Of a stretch of DNA of 64,000 nt, positions 1-7,834 are shown piece after piece. Numbering within the stretch: position 1 is the stretch's first letter; every line of letters begins with the position of its first letter. Below the pieces are notes generated by a model. The model was not told the DNA's origin. It did no database searches and saw only the letters and a list, made by a program, of their open reading frames with translations. Made by a program: the position numbers and the translations under genes. Origin of the DNA: JAVBUY01 sp031552735 (GTDB lineage: Bacteria; Bacillota; Clostridia; Christensenellales; Aristaeellaceae). The stretch covers positions 56,052-120,051 of the forward strand of contig JAVBMF010000006.1 of the NCBI GenBank assembly GCA_031552735.1, written 5' to 3'.

Positions 1-229
1 CCGCGCAGCGCGCCAAGGCAAGCGTTGGGGCAAGCCGGGTGATTCAGCCGAGACAACAGAAACCGCCGCTGCGGAGGACGTGATTGTTTCCATCCCGGAT
101 GAGGTCGAGTCTGCTGACGATGAGCTGATTATCCTAGAGGACGCGATCGTCGGCGTTGGGGACGATGAATACACGGATTCTGAACTGGCCGAGCTGGCCG
201 AAGCGGAGAGCGAGCAGTTCAACGATTGA
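1..229 (+). CDS. C-terminal end of an unknown protein (partial)
   Basis: An open frame enters from the left edge and stops at the TGA at 227-229, giving 75 residues. The first dozen residues are basic (motif GKRWGKPG). The remainder is a strongly acidic, low-complexity tail rich in Glu, Asp and Ala that ends in SEQFND. Such a tail is typical of the disordered end of a larger cytoplasmic protein, but the family cannot be told from this piece. The ferredoxin gene follows 74 bases later with its own promoter, so the two need not be co-transcribed. Confidence 0.55.
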   Translation, partial: RAARQGKRWGKPGDSAETTETAAAEDVIVSIPDEVESADDELIILEDAIVGVGDDEYTDSELAELAEAESEQFND

Positions 230-240
230 TGCATTGCATG

Positions 241-269
241 TTGCAAACCGCGTACATCAATGATACAAT
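241..269 (+). promoter_or_regulatory. sigma-A type promoter for the ferredoxin gene
   Basis: TTGCAA at 241-246 and TACAAT at 264-269 are separated by exactly 17 bases. They lie about 35 bases ahead of the ferredoxin ATG and its AGGAGG at 290-295. Confidence 0.6.
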
Positions 270-303
270 ACACGAGAAATAACCAATACAGGAGGATATC
301 AAT

Positions 304-474
304 ATGGCATATACGATTCATGACGAGTGCATCAGCTGTGGCGCGTGCGAGGGCGAGTGCCCGGTGCAGGCGATCTCCGAAGGCGACGGCAAGTATGTGA
401 TCAACGCCGACCTGTGCATTGATTGCGGCGCGTGCGCCGAGGTTTGCCCGGTGGATGCCCCGAAGCCCGAGTAA
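304..474 (+). CDS. 2[4Fe-4S] ferredoxin
   Basis: A 56-residue soluble electron carrier of the clostridial ferredoxin type. Two CxxCxxCxxxCP motifs are visible: CISCGACEGECP near the N-terminus and CIDCGACAEVCP near the C-terminus. Each binds one [4Fe-4S] cluster, with the last cysteine of each motif crossing over to the other cluster. Length and symmetry match the classic low-potential ferredoxins used by anaerobes with pyruvate:ferredoxin oxidoreductase and hydrogenases. The ATG at 304 follows AGGAGG by eight bases. The gene is monocistronic, with its own promoter at 241-269 and a terminator at 492-518. Confidence 0.95.
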   Translation: MAYTIHDECISCGACEGECPVQAISEGDGKYVINADLCIDCGACAEVCPVDAPKPE

Positions 475-491
475 TCTCCATCGCTCTTGAG

Positions 492-518
492 AGCGCGCAC
501 GATCACGTGCGCGCTTTT
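492..518 (+). terminator. intrinsic terminator of the ferredoxin gene
   Basis: A perfect 10-base-pair G+C-rich stem (492-501 with 506-515) closes on the tetraloop ATCA and is followed by a short T run. Confidence 0.75.
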
Positions 519-552
519 CGCATGTTTATCGCGCGGACACCGTGCACGTTCG

Positions 553-581
553 TTGACAGTGCATAGCCCGAATGATAGAAT
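553..581 (+). promoter_or_regulatory. sigma-A promoter of the ROK regulator gene
   Basis: TTGACA at 553-558 and TAGAAT at 576-581 have a 17-base spacer. A transcript starting near 588 would exclude the in-frame ATGs at 580 and 583, so this site supports the start at 613. Confidence 0.7.
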
Positions 582-612
582 GATGACAGACCACACCGCA
601 CAGGAGCGCGCG

Positions 613-1755
613 ATGAAACGTTATGTTGCCTCCCATTTGAAGGATATGAACCGCAAGCTGGTGTACGATTTATTCGTATCGGAACACCAGTTGTCTCGCA
701 TGGACATCTGCAAGCTGACCGATATTTCCGCACCGACTGTGTTGAAAATCGTTGATTTTTTCCTGCGGCACGGCTTGGTGGCGGAAGCCGGTGAAGGGGT
801 TGCCCAACTAGGGCGAAAGCCGCAAATCTATCGCTTTTGCCCAAACGCGGCGTATACGGTCGGGATCGTGCTGGAAGGCAAGCAACTGATGGTCGGCGTC
901 GCAAACCTGCTGGGTGAGCTAAAGGCCGAGCGCGTTTTGGATGTAACGGAGCTGATGACGCCGCCTGTGCGGATTGATGCGCTGCTGGGCGAGGCGCTGA
1001 TTGACGAGGTGACTGCCACGCTGGCGCAGGCGGAGATCGGCAACGCGCTGCTGCTAGGCGCGTGCTTAGCCGTGCCGGGACAAATTGACGCCAGGCAGCG
1101 TGTGATATCGTACGCCAACGCGCTGGGCATCCTGCGTGAGCCGCTGGATGTTGGCGCGCAGCTCGCTGCGCTAGAAAAAAGGTTGGGCTGCCCGGTTCTG
1201 CTGGAGAACGATGTGAACGCCAGCGCGGTGGGCGAGCTGATGCTACGTCAGGCCAAGGATGCCTCGGTACAGGACTTGGTGTATATCCTGATGGCAGATG
1301 GGGTTGGCGCGGGCATCATTGTGGATGGACGGTTGCTGCGCGGCCGCCAGCACGGCGCAGGAGAAATCGGCAAGATGGTGATCGATCGCGCGGAAGAAGG
1401 CACGGATGCCTCGCAAACCCTGTCGAGGCAGTATCATACATTGCGACTGCATGCCACGGATGCGCTTTGTGCGCAGGATACACAGCGCGTTGAACAGGTA
1501 GCCGACGAGCTTGCCGCTAAAGTCGCGCGCGCGGTCGCGCACATCCATACGGTGGTGGACGTGCCGCTTGCTGTGGTGGGCGGCAACGTGGGGCGCAAGC
1601 TTGGGCAACCATTGGTCGATGCGCTGCGCAAGTACGTGCGCCTGATCCACCCGTTCCCGATCCAGTGCGTACCGACAGTCAATCCCACCGCCAATGTCAT
1701 CGGAGCGGCCGCCATTGCGCGCGCGCAGGGAATAGAAGTGTTCTTTGTCGATTGA
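613..1755 (+). CDS. ROK-family transcriptional regulator
   Basis: A 380-residue sugar-responsive-type repressor. Residues about 15-75 form a winged helix-turn-helix of the MarR/XylR kind (ISAPTVLKIVDFFLRHGLV as recognition region). The rest is a ROK sugar-kinase-like domain with the ENDVN motif, which matches the catalytic-base region of ROK kinases, and the GAGIIVDGRLLRG segment. The CxCGxxGCxE zinc motif that normally follows is absent: after HGAGEIGKMVID no cysteine cluster is seen. The DxG phosphate loop is also not intact, so a kinase activity is unlikely. The start at 613 was chosen because AGGAGC at 602-607 precedes it. The effector is unknown; a second, LacI-type regulator follows within 80 bases of the stop. 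Confidence 0.85.
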   Translation: MKRYVASHLKDMNRKLVYDLFVSEHQLSRMDICKLTDISAPTVLKIVDFFLRHGLVAEAGEGVAQLGRKPQIYRFCPNAAYTVGIVLEGKQLMVGVANLLGELKAERVLDVTELMTPPVRIDALLGEALIDEVTATLAQAEIGNALLLGACLAVPGQIDARQRVISYANALGILREPLDVGAQLAALEKRLGCPVLLENDVNASAVGELMLRQAKDASVQDLVYILMADGVGAGIIVDGRLLRGRQHGAGEIGKMVIDRAEEGTDASQTLSRQYHTLRLHATDALCAQDTQRVEQVADELAAKVARAVAHIHTVVDVPLAVVGGNVGRKLGQPLVDALRKYVRLIHPFPIQCVPTVNPTANVIGAAAIARAQGIEVFFVD

Positions 1756-1763
1756 TCGGCAGG

Positions 1764-1792
1764 TTGCCTCGGGCTGCCTGGCGTGGTATACT
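1764..1792 (+). promoter_or_regulatory. sigma-A promoter of the LacI-type regulator gene
   Basis: TTGCCT at 1764-1769 and TATACT at 1787-1792 with a 17-base spacer, directly after the ROK gene stop. Confidence 0.6.
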
Positions 1793-1835
1793 AGTGCTTC
1801 AAAACATGTGCCCGGAAGGACGTGCTGTCATCGCT

Positions 1836-2897
1836 ATGCGTGAAAAACCGACCATGAAGACCATCGCGGATCAATTGGGCATCTCGATTGGCACGGTGGA
1901 TCGCGCGCTGAAAAATCGCGGACGAATCCATGAGGAAACGCGTCGCCGCGTATTGGAAACCGCTAGGCAGCTTGGCTATCGTGCTTCTTCGTGGGAGGCG
2001 CAGTCGCCGAGCGCCCGTTCATTGCGCACAGTCGCGCTTTATCCGGCCAAGGACGAGCAGTTTTTTAACGAGATATCCAACGGCATGTCCGCCGCGATGC
2101 GGGACCTGATGGGGACGGGGATTTCGCTGGAGCGCATGCACACCATCCGTCATAGCCTGACCAGCCAGCAACACATGCTGGAGAAGCTGGGCGGTCGCAT
2201 GGATGCGTGGGATGCTTTGATCCTCGCCGCCGCGCATCCGTCGGCACTCAATGAGGACATCAACCGCTTTGTGGACGCTGGCAAGGTAGTCATCACCATC
2301 GACTCGGACGCGGTAAACAGCAAACGCCTGCTGTTTGTCGGTCAGGATCAATATCGCAGTGGCTGCGTGGCCGCCAACTTAATGGGCGAGTTCCTGCACG
2401 GCGAAGGCACTGTGCTGCTGCTTACGGGCTTTCACAGCGTGTGGGGACACGAGCAGCGGCTCAAAGGCTTTATGGAGATCGTGCGCCGCGATTACCCGCG
2501 CATCGGGCTAATCGGGCCGTATGAGTACTTTGACGAGGACTTTACCGTACGTGAGCTCCTCTCCACCGCGCTGAAGCAACATCCGGAAATTACCGGCATC
2601 TACGGCACCAGTTCTGTGGCGCTGTCGCAGGCGGCGGCGCATTTGGTCGCGCAGGGCAAGCAGCACACCCGGCTGATCGGCTTTGACACCGATGATGAGA
2701 TTGTGCAGTATCTGCGCGAGGGCGTGATTGACGCGACGCTATTACAGGACCCATATGCGCAGGGATACTACTCGCTGCGCCTGCTGGCACGGCATGTGTT
2801 TGACCGTTGGGCTCCAAAGCGTTCCAGCTTTTACACACGTATGGAGATTCTGCTGCGGGAGAACGCGCACGGAAACGAGCTGCCGAATTTTGACTAG
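1836..2897 (+). CDS. LacI-type regulator with sugar-binding-protein domain
   Basis: A 353-residue regulator. Residues about 7-50 are a LacI helix-turn-helix (TIADQLGISIGTVDRALKNRG) followed by the hinge region. The remainder is a type I periplasmic-binding-protein fold of the ribose-binding class (TIDSDAVNSKR, TSSVALSQAA and GFDTDDEI are typical positions). The TVDRALKNRG variant of the recognition helix is common in LacI regulators that pair with binding-protein-like sensor domains. The start at 1836 was taken because the domain begins there; the ribosome binding site is weak (GGAAGGA ends 15 bases upstream), and 1806 or 1854 are alternatives. The methyltransferase gene follows 38 bases downstream and may share the transcript. 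Confidence 0.85.
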   Translation: MREKPTMKTIADQLGISIGTVDRALKNRGRIHEETRRRVLETARQLGYRASSWEAQSPSARSLRTVALYPAKDEQFFNEISNGMSAAMRDLMGTGISLERMHTIRHSLTSQQHMLEKLGGRMDAWDALILAAAHPSALNEDINRFVDAGKVVITIDSDAVNSKRLLFVGQDQYRSGCVAANLMGEFLHGEGTVLLLTGFHSVWGHEQRLKGFMEIVRRDYPRIGLIGPYEYFDEDFTVRELLSTALKQHPEITGIYGTSSVALSQAAAHLVAQGKQHTRLIGFDTDDEIVQYLREGVIDATLLQDPYAQGYYSLRLLARHVFDRWAPKRSSFYTRMEILLRENAHGNELPNFD

Positions 2898-2935
2898 TGT
2901 CCTGACCCATGCTTAATGAACATCAAGGAGTCACC

Positions 2936-3733
2936 ATGATTATCATCGGAGAGAAGATCAATTCCACGCGCAAGGCGATTGCGCAGGCGATTGCCGACGG
3001 CGATGCGGGTGGCCTGTGCGCGTTGGCCATCGCACAGGCGGACGCGGGCGCGCATTATATTGATGTAAATGCGGGCACATTTGTTGGCGACGAAGCGGAG
3101 CACCTGTGCTGGCTTGTGCGCACCGTGCAGCAAGACAGGCCGCTTGCGCTGTGCATCGACACGCCCAATCCGGACGCGATGGCCGCAGCGCTCGGTGAAA
3201 ACAAAAACCCAGACGTGCTGGTGAACTCTATCACGCTGGAAAAATCGCGCTGGGACGCGGTGCTTCCGCTGGTCACAGCGCACAAGGCGCGTGTGATCGC
3301 GCTGACCATGGACGACAGCGGCATGCCCGAAACCGCCGAGCAGCGGTTGGATATCGCGACAAAGATGATTGAAGGGCTGGTTGCCGCTGGCGTTGCACAT
3401 GGCGATATTCTGATCGATCCGCTGGTACGCCCGGTGGCAACCGATACGCTGCACGCCAGCCGCACCATCGACGCCATTCGGCTGATCCGCCAGCGTCATC
3501 CCGGTGTGCACTTCGCGTGCGGTGCCAGCAATGTGTCGTATGGGCTGCCTGCACGCCGCCATATCAATCACGCGTTTCTGATTGCGGCGATGTGCGCGGG
3601 GTTGGACGGCGCGATCATAGACCCACTGGATCAACAGTGCATGAGTCTGGTCGCCGCAACCGAAACCGTACTGGGGCGGGATGAGTACTGTATGGAGTAT
3701 ATTGCGCAATTTCGCGAAGGCAAGATTGTCTGA
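2936..3733 (+). CDS. methyltetrahydrofolate:corrinoid methyltransferase family protein
   Basis: A 265-residue TIM-barrel protein of the pterin-binding (DHPS-like) family, closest in layout to AcsE/MtgA-type enzymes. These move a methyl group between methyltetrahydrofolate and a corrinoid protein. Pterin-site signatures are present: GEKINSTRKAI at the N-terminus, DVNAGTF, the LCIDTPNP Asp, the IDPLVRP Asp, and the SN of CGASNVSYG. AAGGAG at 2925-2930 supports the ATG at 2936. No corrinoid protein, acetyl-CoA synthase or MttB-like gene is nearby, so the methyl donor or acceptor cannot be named. The two regulators just upstream suggest a controlled, substrate-specific role. The family assignment is firm; the exact reaction is inferred. 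Confidence 0.85.
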   Translation: MIIIGEKINSTRKAIAQAIADGDAGGLCALAIAQADAGAHYIDVNAGTFVGDEAEHLCWLVRTVQQDRPLALCIDTPNPDAMAAALGENKNPDVLVNSITLEKSRWDAVLPLVTAHKARVIALTMDDSGMPETAEQRLDIATKMIEGLVAAGVAHGDILIDPLVRPVATDTLHASRTIDAIRLIRQRHPGVHFACGASNVSYGLPARRHINHAFLIAAMCAGLDGAIIDPLDQQCMSLVAATETVLGRDEYCMEYIAQFREGKIV

Positions 3734-3767
3734 CGTTGCACGCATGTAGGGGAAGGAGGGGGAAGGT

Positions 3768-5084
3768 ATGCGCGACCGCCGGCCACGCCGCATTTCCGCA
3801 GGCACATGGGTCGTGCTGTTCCTGACCGTCGCCACGCTCGGTCTGTGCGCGGTCACACTGCCGCGCCTGCTGGGCGCCGGGCACGACGTCACCATCAACC
3901 CCCGACTGCTGCTGGACGCATTGGTGGATTTAGACTTGCCCAATATGCCCGGCCAACAGCAGCCCGTTTCATTCCAGCAGGATCAGTCAACGCATGCGAC
4001 AGCCGCGCCATCCATCTCGCCCTCGCCGACCGCCGGGCCAAGGCGGTTGAGCATCTGTGCGGTGGGCAGTGTCTTTGGCGCAAAAGATATTCGCCAGTCC
4101 GGCTATGACAAAGAGAGCAAAACATATCATTTCGAGGATATCTTCAGCGAGATTCGCCCTTATCTGTCCGAGGCAGATTTGGCGCTTTGCACCGCGGAAA
4201 CAGCGTTTGGCGGCGAGGAAATAGGCTATAGCGACTACAACATGCCTGATGAAATGCTTGATGCGCTGCGCGCGTCGGGCATGGACATGATCTCGCTGGC
4301 CAGTGAAAGCACGCTGACGCGTGGCATGGATGGCTTGAACAACACCATTCAGGCGCTGGAGAGTCGCGGTCTGATGGTTGCCGGGATTGATCCGCAGTTC
4401 ACGACCTTGGGCGCTTCCTCGATTTTTCAGATCAACGACATCCAGATTTCCGTGCTGGGTTATACAGAAACGCTGAATAATGACAGCAAAAACCGCGTCA
4501 AGGCTTCGGAACGCGGCATCATCCCTATGATGGACATGGAGCGCATCAAGGCCGATATTGCCGACGCGCGCAAAAATGGTGCCGACCTTGTGATCGTAAT
4601 GCCACACTGGGGTACAAAAAACAGCGCGAAGATCAGCAGTGATCAGCGCAAGTGGTCGGAGCAGTTGACCGCTGCCGGTGCGGACATTGTGCTGGGCGCG
4701 CATCCCAACGTTGTGCAGCGCATCGAGCGACAGACCGTGCAGCAGGGGAACGGCGCCGCGCGCGATACGGTGGTTGCCTTTTCGCTGGGCAGCTTCCTGA
4801 CCAATGTGCGCGACACCGCCAACTCCGCCAGCATCGTGCTGCGCATGGACATTGAGATGGACCCCGCGACGCGCAAACTGACCATTGCGTCGTGCACCTA
4901 TACACCCATCTGGGTATCACGGCTGCACGCCAATACCGGCAGTGGTTACACCTATCGCATCCTGCGCTCTGACGATGAGGATTCGCTTAAAGGGCTGGAC
5001 GCAAACGCGACGGAGAGCATTCGTCTGGCAGCGGACTTCATCAAAAAAACGTTGCAGGACAGCGCTGTGACACCGGCATTGTGA
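3768..5084 (+). CDS. CapA-like membrane-anchored protein, probably catalytically altered
   Basis: A 438-residue protein with a short basic N-terminus, one membrane helix at about residues 13-33, a Pro/Ser-rich linker to about residue 90, and then a CapA/PgsA metallophosphatase-like domain outside the cell. Fold landmarks are easy to follow (EDIFSEIRPYLSEADLALC, HWGTKN, GAHPNVVQRIE, FSLGSFL). However, positions that normally hold metal or catalytic residues differ. The GD after the first strand is GS (AVGSVF), the ANNH motif reads ASES, NLE reads TAE, and HPHV reads HPNV. It may be a binding or structural variant rather than a hydrolase. A strong ribosome binding site (AAGGAGG) precedes the ATG, and a terminator follows at 5100-5130. 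Confidence 0.8.
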   Translation: MRDRRPRRISAGTWVVLFLTVATLGLCAVTLPRLLGAGHDVTINPRLLLDALVDLDLPNMPGQQQPVSFQQDQSTHATAAPSISPSPTAGPRRLSICAVGSVFGAKDIRQSGYDKESKTYHFEDIFSEIRPYLSEADLALCTAETAFGGEEIGYSDYNMPDEMLDALRASGMDMISLASESTLTRGMDGLNNTIQALESRGLMVAGIDPQFTTLGASSIFQINDIQISVLGYTETLNNDSKNRVKASERGIIPMMDMERIKADIADARKNGADLVIVMPHWGTKNSAKISSDQRKWSEQLTAAGADIVLGAHPNVVQRIERQTVQQGNGAARDTVVAFSLGSFLTNVRDTANSASIVLRMDIEMDPATRKLTIASCTYTPIWVSRLHANTGSGYTYRILRSDDEDSLKGLDANATESIRLAADFIKKTLQDSAVTPAL

Positions 5085-5099
5085 AACAACACAGCAAAT

Positions 5100-5130
5100 G
5101 ACGGCAGATGCATCATCCGCCGTCTTTTTT
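5100..5130 (+). terminator. intrinsic terminator after the CapA-like gene
   Basis: The stem GACGGC-x-GATG pairs with CATC-x-GCCGTC, with one internal mismatch and a three-base loop, followed by six T. Confidence 0.8.
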
Positions 5131-5138
5131 CTTGCTTA

Positions 5139-6959
5139 CTATTCCAGCCAAGCCTCTGCGCTGGCGTCGCTGGGGGCAACCCAGCCGCCACGCGGTGACA
5201 GACTGAAGGACAAAAGCTGTGGGCCGTCCGGCATGCAGCTGCGCTTGAATTGCTGTGAGAAGAAGCGACGGACAAATGTGCGCAGTGTGTCGCGTATTTG
5301 CTGTTCAGTGTAGCGTGGCCCGAACGCCCAAGTCGCCAATTGCAGCAGCTTCTCCGGCGTCGCGCCCGAATCCATCACATGATAGAGAAAGAAGTCGTGC
5401 AGCGCGTAGTCGCCGAGAAGCGCCTCGGTGCGCTGCGCGATTGCGCCGTTGTCGCCGGGCAGCAATTCCGGCGAAATGGGCGTATCAATTACATCCTCGA
5501 GCAGCGCTAGCTCCTTTTCGGCCAGTGTCTGCATACCGGCTGCGCGAATCAAAGCGGGGATCAGCGTCTTTGGGACGCCGCAGTTGATGCCATACATCGA
5601 CATGTGATCGCCATTGTAGGTACACCAGCCCAGCGCAATTTCCGACAGATCGCCGGTGCCCAGCACCAGCCCACCAACGCGGTTGGCATAGTCCATCAGA
5701 ATTTGCGTGCGCTCGCGCGCCTGCGCGTTCTCGTAGGTCACATCGCGCGCGGCAGGATCATGACCGATATCCTTGAGGTGCTGCGCCACGCTGTCCGCGA
5801 TCGGAATGGTGCGCAGCGTTACGCCCAGTGTCTCGCACAAGCCGATGGCATTGCCCAATGTGCGATCGGTTGTGCCGGGACCGGGCATGGTGATGGCATG
5901 GATATCCTGCGCGCTCCGGTCGGTTTTGCGAAACGCGCGGGCGGTTGTTAGCAACGCCAGCGTGGAGTCTAGGCCGCCAGAAATGCCCAGCACAATTTTG
6001 CCAATACCGGTGTGTGTTAGTCGCGTGGTCAGCGCTTGACCCTGCATAGTCAGCAGTTCATCCAGATATGCAGTTTCTCCATCGGGGGGCAGATATGGTG
6101 CCGCGGGTATGGGGCGCGCGGGCTGCTGGGGCGCGTGCAATGGCTGATAGGGCAGCTCGATAACCGGTGCGTCTGACACCGGCATACGCGCCATGCTGCG
6201 CTGATAGCTGATGCGCGGCAGATCGATATCCGCGACACACAGGCCGCCGTTATCGGCATAACACGCGCCTTCCGCGACACAAAGGCCAGGCTCAAACGCG
6301 GCGGTGTAGCCATCGAATACATGATCGGTGGTCGATTCGCCAGTGCCCGCGCAGGCGTAGAGCAACGCGCATCGCGCGTCATCCGCGCGCACAGCAAGCT
6401 GACGGGCGCGCTGTTTGCGCGCATGCAGTGTTGCCGGAAAAGCCGAAGGCAGCAGCAGCAACGGCGCATCGCCTGCGTGGATCTGAAAGCGGCATGCACC
6501 CCAATCAAAGGCGAGGTCCGGCGCGACGGGAATGACCTGCGCGCCGATGTGCACCGACTGCGGCGCGTGCGCGCCACTGACAAACCAACGTTCATACCCG
6601 GACACATCTTCGGCTGGCACGATACCGCAGATGCGCTGCTTGTGCAGTACGGCGGCACAAAGATATAGGTTGCCCGACATCATCATCGGCAGGCCACATA
6701 CGACCACCGCGTCGCCAGTGGTTTCAGCAAGCAGAGAAAGTGAGGCTAGTGCTTTTTGCTGCAAAGCGGGTTGGAAGAACAAATCCCCGCAGGTGGCGCC
6801 CGTGATGCTCAGCGCGGGAAAAAGCACCATCTGTGCGCCGTGCTGCGCGGTATTGGCGGCGGCGAAGAGCATTTGCTCGGTATTGTAGGTGCAGTCAGCA
6901 GGCCGCACCAGCGGCGAACACGCCGCGATGCGCACGAATGGAGAAAGGTTCGCTTTCAT
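5139..6959 (-). CDS. nadE: NAD+ synthetase with a degenerate glutaminase domain
   Basis: A 606-residue protein with the two-domain layout of glutamine-dependent NAD+ synthetase. Residues 1-270 are a nitrilase-like amidase domain. Residues about 295-606 are the synthetase domain with the PP-loop SGGLDS (327-332), MPGPGTTDRT, and LGTGDLSEIALGWCTYNGDH. The synthetase half appears intact and should convert deamido-NAD to NAD with ATP and ammonia. The amidase half has lost its Glu-Lys-Cys triad: FPELS reads FPALS (Ala49), VPK reads VPA (Ala116), and the ICED segment around the nucleophile is shortened with no Cys in place. The true start is the ATG at 6959 behind AAGGAT; the in-frame extension upstream runs into the tRNA genes. 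Confidence 0.9.
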   Translation of the reverse strand: MKANLSPFVRIAACSPLVRPADCTYNTEQMLFAAANTAQHGAQMVLFPALSITGATCGDLFFQPALQQKALASLSLLAETTGDAVVVCGLPMMMSGNLYLCAAVLHKQRICGIVPAEDVSGYERWFVSGAHAPQSVHIGAQVIPVAPDLAFDWGACRFQIHAGDAPLLLLPSAFPATLHARKQRARQLAVRADDARCALLYACAGTGESTTDHVFDGYTAAFEPGLCVAEGACYADNGGLCVADIDLPRISYQRSMARMPVSDAPVIELPYQPLHAPQQPARPIPAAPYLPPDGETAYLDELLTMQGQALTTRLTHTGIGKIVLGISGGLDSTLALLTTARAFRKTDRSAQDIHAITMPGPGTTDRTLGNAIGLCETLGVTLRTIPIADSVAQHLKDIGHDPAARDVTYENAQARERTQILMDYANRVGGLVLGTGDLSEIALGWCTYNGDHMSMYGINCGVPKTLIPALIRAAGMQTLAEKELALLEDVIDTPISPELLPGDNGAIAQRTEALLGDYALHDFFLYHVMDSGATPEKLLQLATWAFGPRYTEQQIRDTLRTFVRRFFSQQFKRSCMPDGPQLLSFSLSPRGGWVAPSDASAEAWLE

Positions 6960-7031
6960 ATCAACCCATCCTTTTTGGTGTTTGCCGTTGTGCAGGCTTA
7001 GTGTACCATAATATGTGATTGCTGACAAACG

Positions 7032-7067
7032 AAAAGCCCTCGCGGATGTATATCCGAAAGGGCTTTT
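7032..7067 (-). terminator. terminator of the tRNA-Gln/tRNA-Glu transcript
   Basis: A nine-base-pair stem, AAAAGCCCT with AGGGCTTTT, with an inner CGGAT/ATCCG stem, lies just below the 3' end of tRNA-Glu. Confidence 0.7.
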
Positions 7068-7070
7068 CTG

Positions 7071-7145
7071 TGGCACCTCCAAGGGGAATCGAACCCCTGA
7101 TTTCGCCTTGAGAGGGCGACGTCTTAACCGCTTGACCATGGAGGC
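7071..7145 (-). tRNA. tRNA-Glu (anticodon CTC)
   Basis: A 75-base tRNA with encoded CCA. The seven-base acceptor arm pairs GCCTCCA with TGGAGGT. The D-loop has AAGCGGTTAAGA, the anticodon loop is CTCTCAA, and the T arm contains GGTTCGATTCC. Reads GAG codons. Confidence 0.95.
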
Positions 7146-7149
7146 ATAT

Positions 7150-7223
7150 TGGCTGGGGAACTAGGATTCGAACCTAGACAATACGAGTCAGAGTCGTAGG
7201 TGCTACCATTACACAATTCCCCA
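7150..7223 (-). tRNA. tRNA-Gln (anticodon CTG)
   Basis: A 74-base tRNA with encoded CCA. The acceptor TGGGGAA pairs with TTCCCCA, the anticodon loop is CTCTGAC, and the T arm contains GGTTCGAATCC. It lies four bases upstream of tRNA-Glu, so both are probably cut from one transcript. Reads CAG codons. Confidence 0.95.
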
Positions 7224-7399
7224 ATATGCTGGCCTTTTTCGACCGGCGAGTTATATTATAGGCAATGCGAACGGTGTTGTCAAGCAAAATTCTTTTCTGG
7301 AAAACGCTGGCATTCATGTGCAAAATCGTGTAGAATAATGTCAAAATTTGTCGCATTACCAATGCGATATGCATACGCGTGGAAAGGCATGGTGTATCT

Positions 7400-7831
7400 A
7401 TGAAAAAGAAGAAGCAGCTCAAAGCACGCGAAAAAACGGCGATTGTGCTGCTGGCACTGCTTTATCTGGTATTGTTTGTATATGGCATCACCCATAACGG
7501 CGTGCTGATTACGCGAGAGAGCTTCGCATCGGCGCAGGCAGAACCAACCGAACTGCCGGTTTTTCGCGCGCCAATGTCCACCGCATCCGTCGCCGTCGAA
7601 CCAACCGCCATGCCACAGGAACTAAAGCGTGGCAAGGTGAATCTCAATCAAGTTGACCAATGGGTGCTGGAAGCGATTCCCGGCGTGGGCGAGGCTATCG
7701 CGCAGCGAATGATAGCGTATCGGGATCAGCATGGTGGATTTCGCGCGATAGAAGAGCTGCGCCGTATACAGGGAATCGGCGAAAAGCTCTATAGCGTGTT
7801 GGGCGAATATCTGGAAGTACCGGAGCCATAG
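7400..7831 (+). CDS. ComEA-like helix-hairpin-helix protein
   Basis: A 143-residue protein with a basic N-terminus, one membrane helix (about residues 14-36), a low-complexity Pro/Thr/Glu linker, and a C-terminal ComEA domain of about 60 residues starting at VNLNQVDQWVLEAIPGVG. Two helix-hairpin-helix motifs (IPGVGEAIAQRM and IQGIGEKLYSVL) bind the DNA backbone without sequence preference. In competent Gram-positive bacteria ComEA is the membrane-anchored receptor that receives double-stranded DNA. The GTG at 7379 is an alternative start. No comEC channel gene is in the window. A dCMP deaminase (ComEB-type) lies 1.4 kb downstream. Confidence 0.85.
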   Translation: MKKKKQLKAREKTAIVLLALLYLVLFVYGITHNGVLITRESFASAQAEPTELPVFRAPMSTASVAVEPTAMPQELKRGKVNLNQVDQWVLEAIPGVGEAIAQRMIAYRDQHGGFRAIEELRRIQGIGEKLYSVLGEYLEVPEP

Positions 7832-7834
7832 CGC

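Noticed and set aside
3768..6959. The altered active sites of the CapA-like and NAD+ synthetase proteins as sequencing errors
   Set aside because: Frames are intact across both genes and several separate codons differ, which random errors would not produce.
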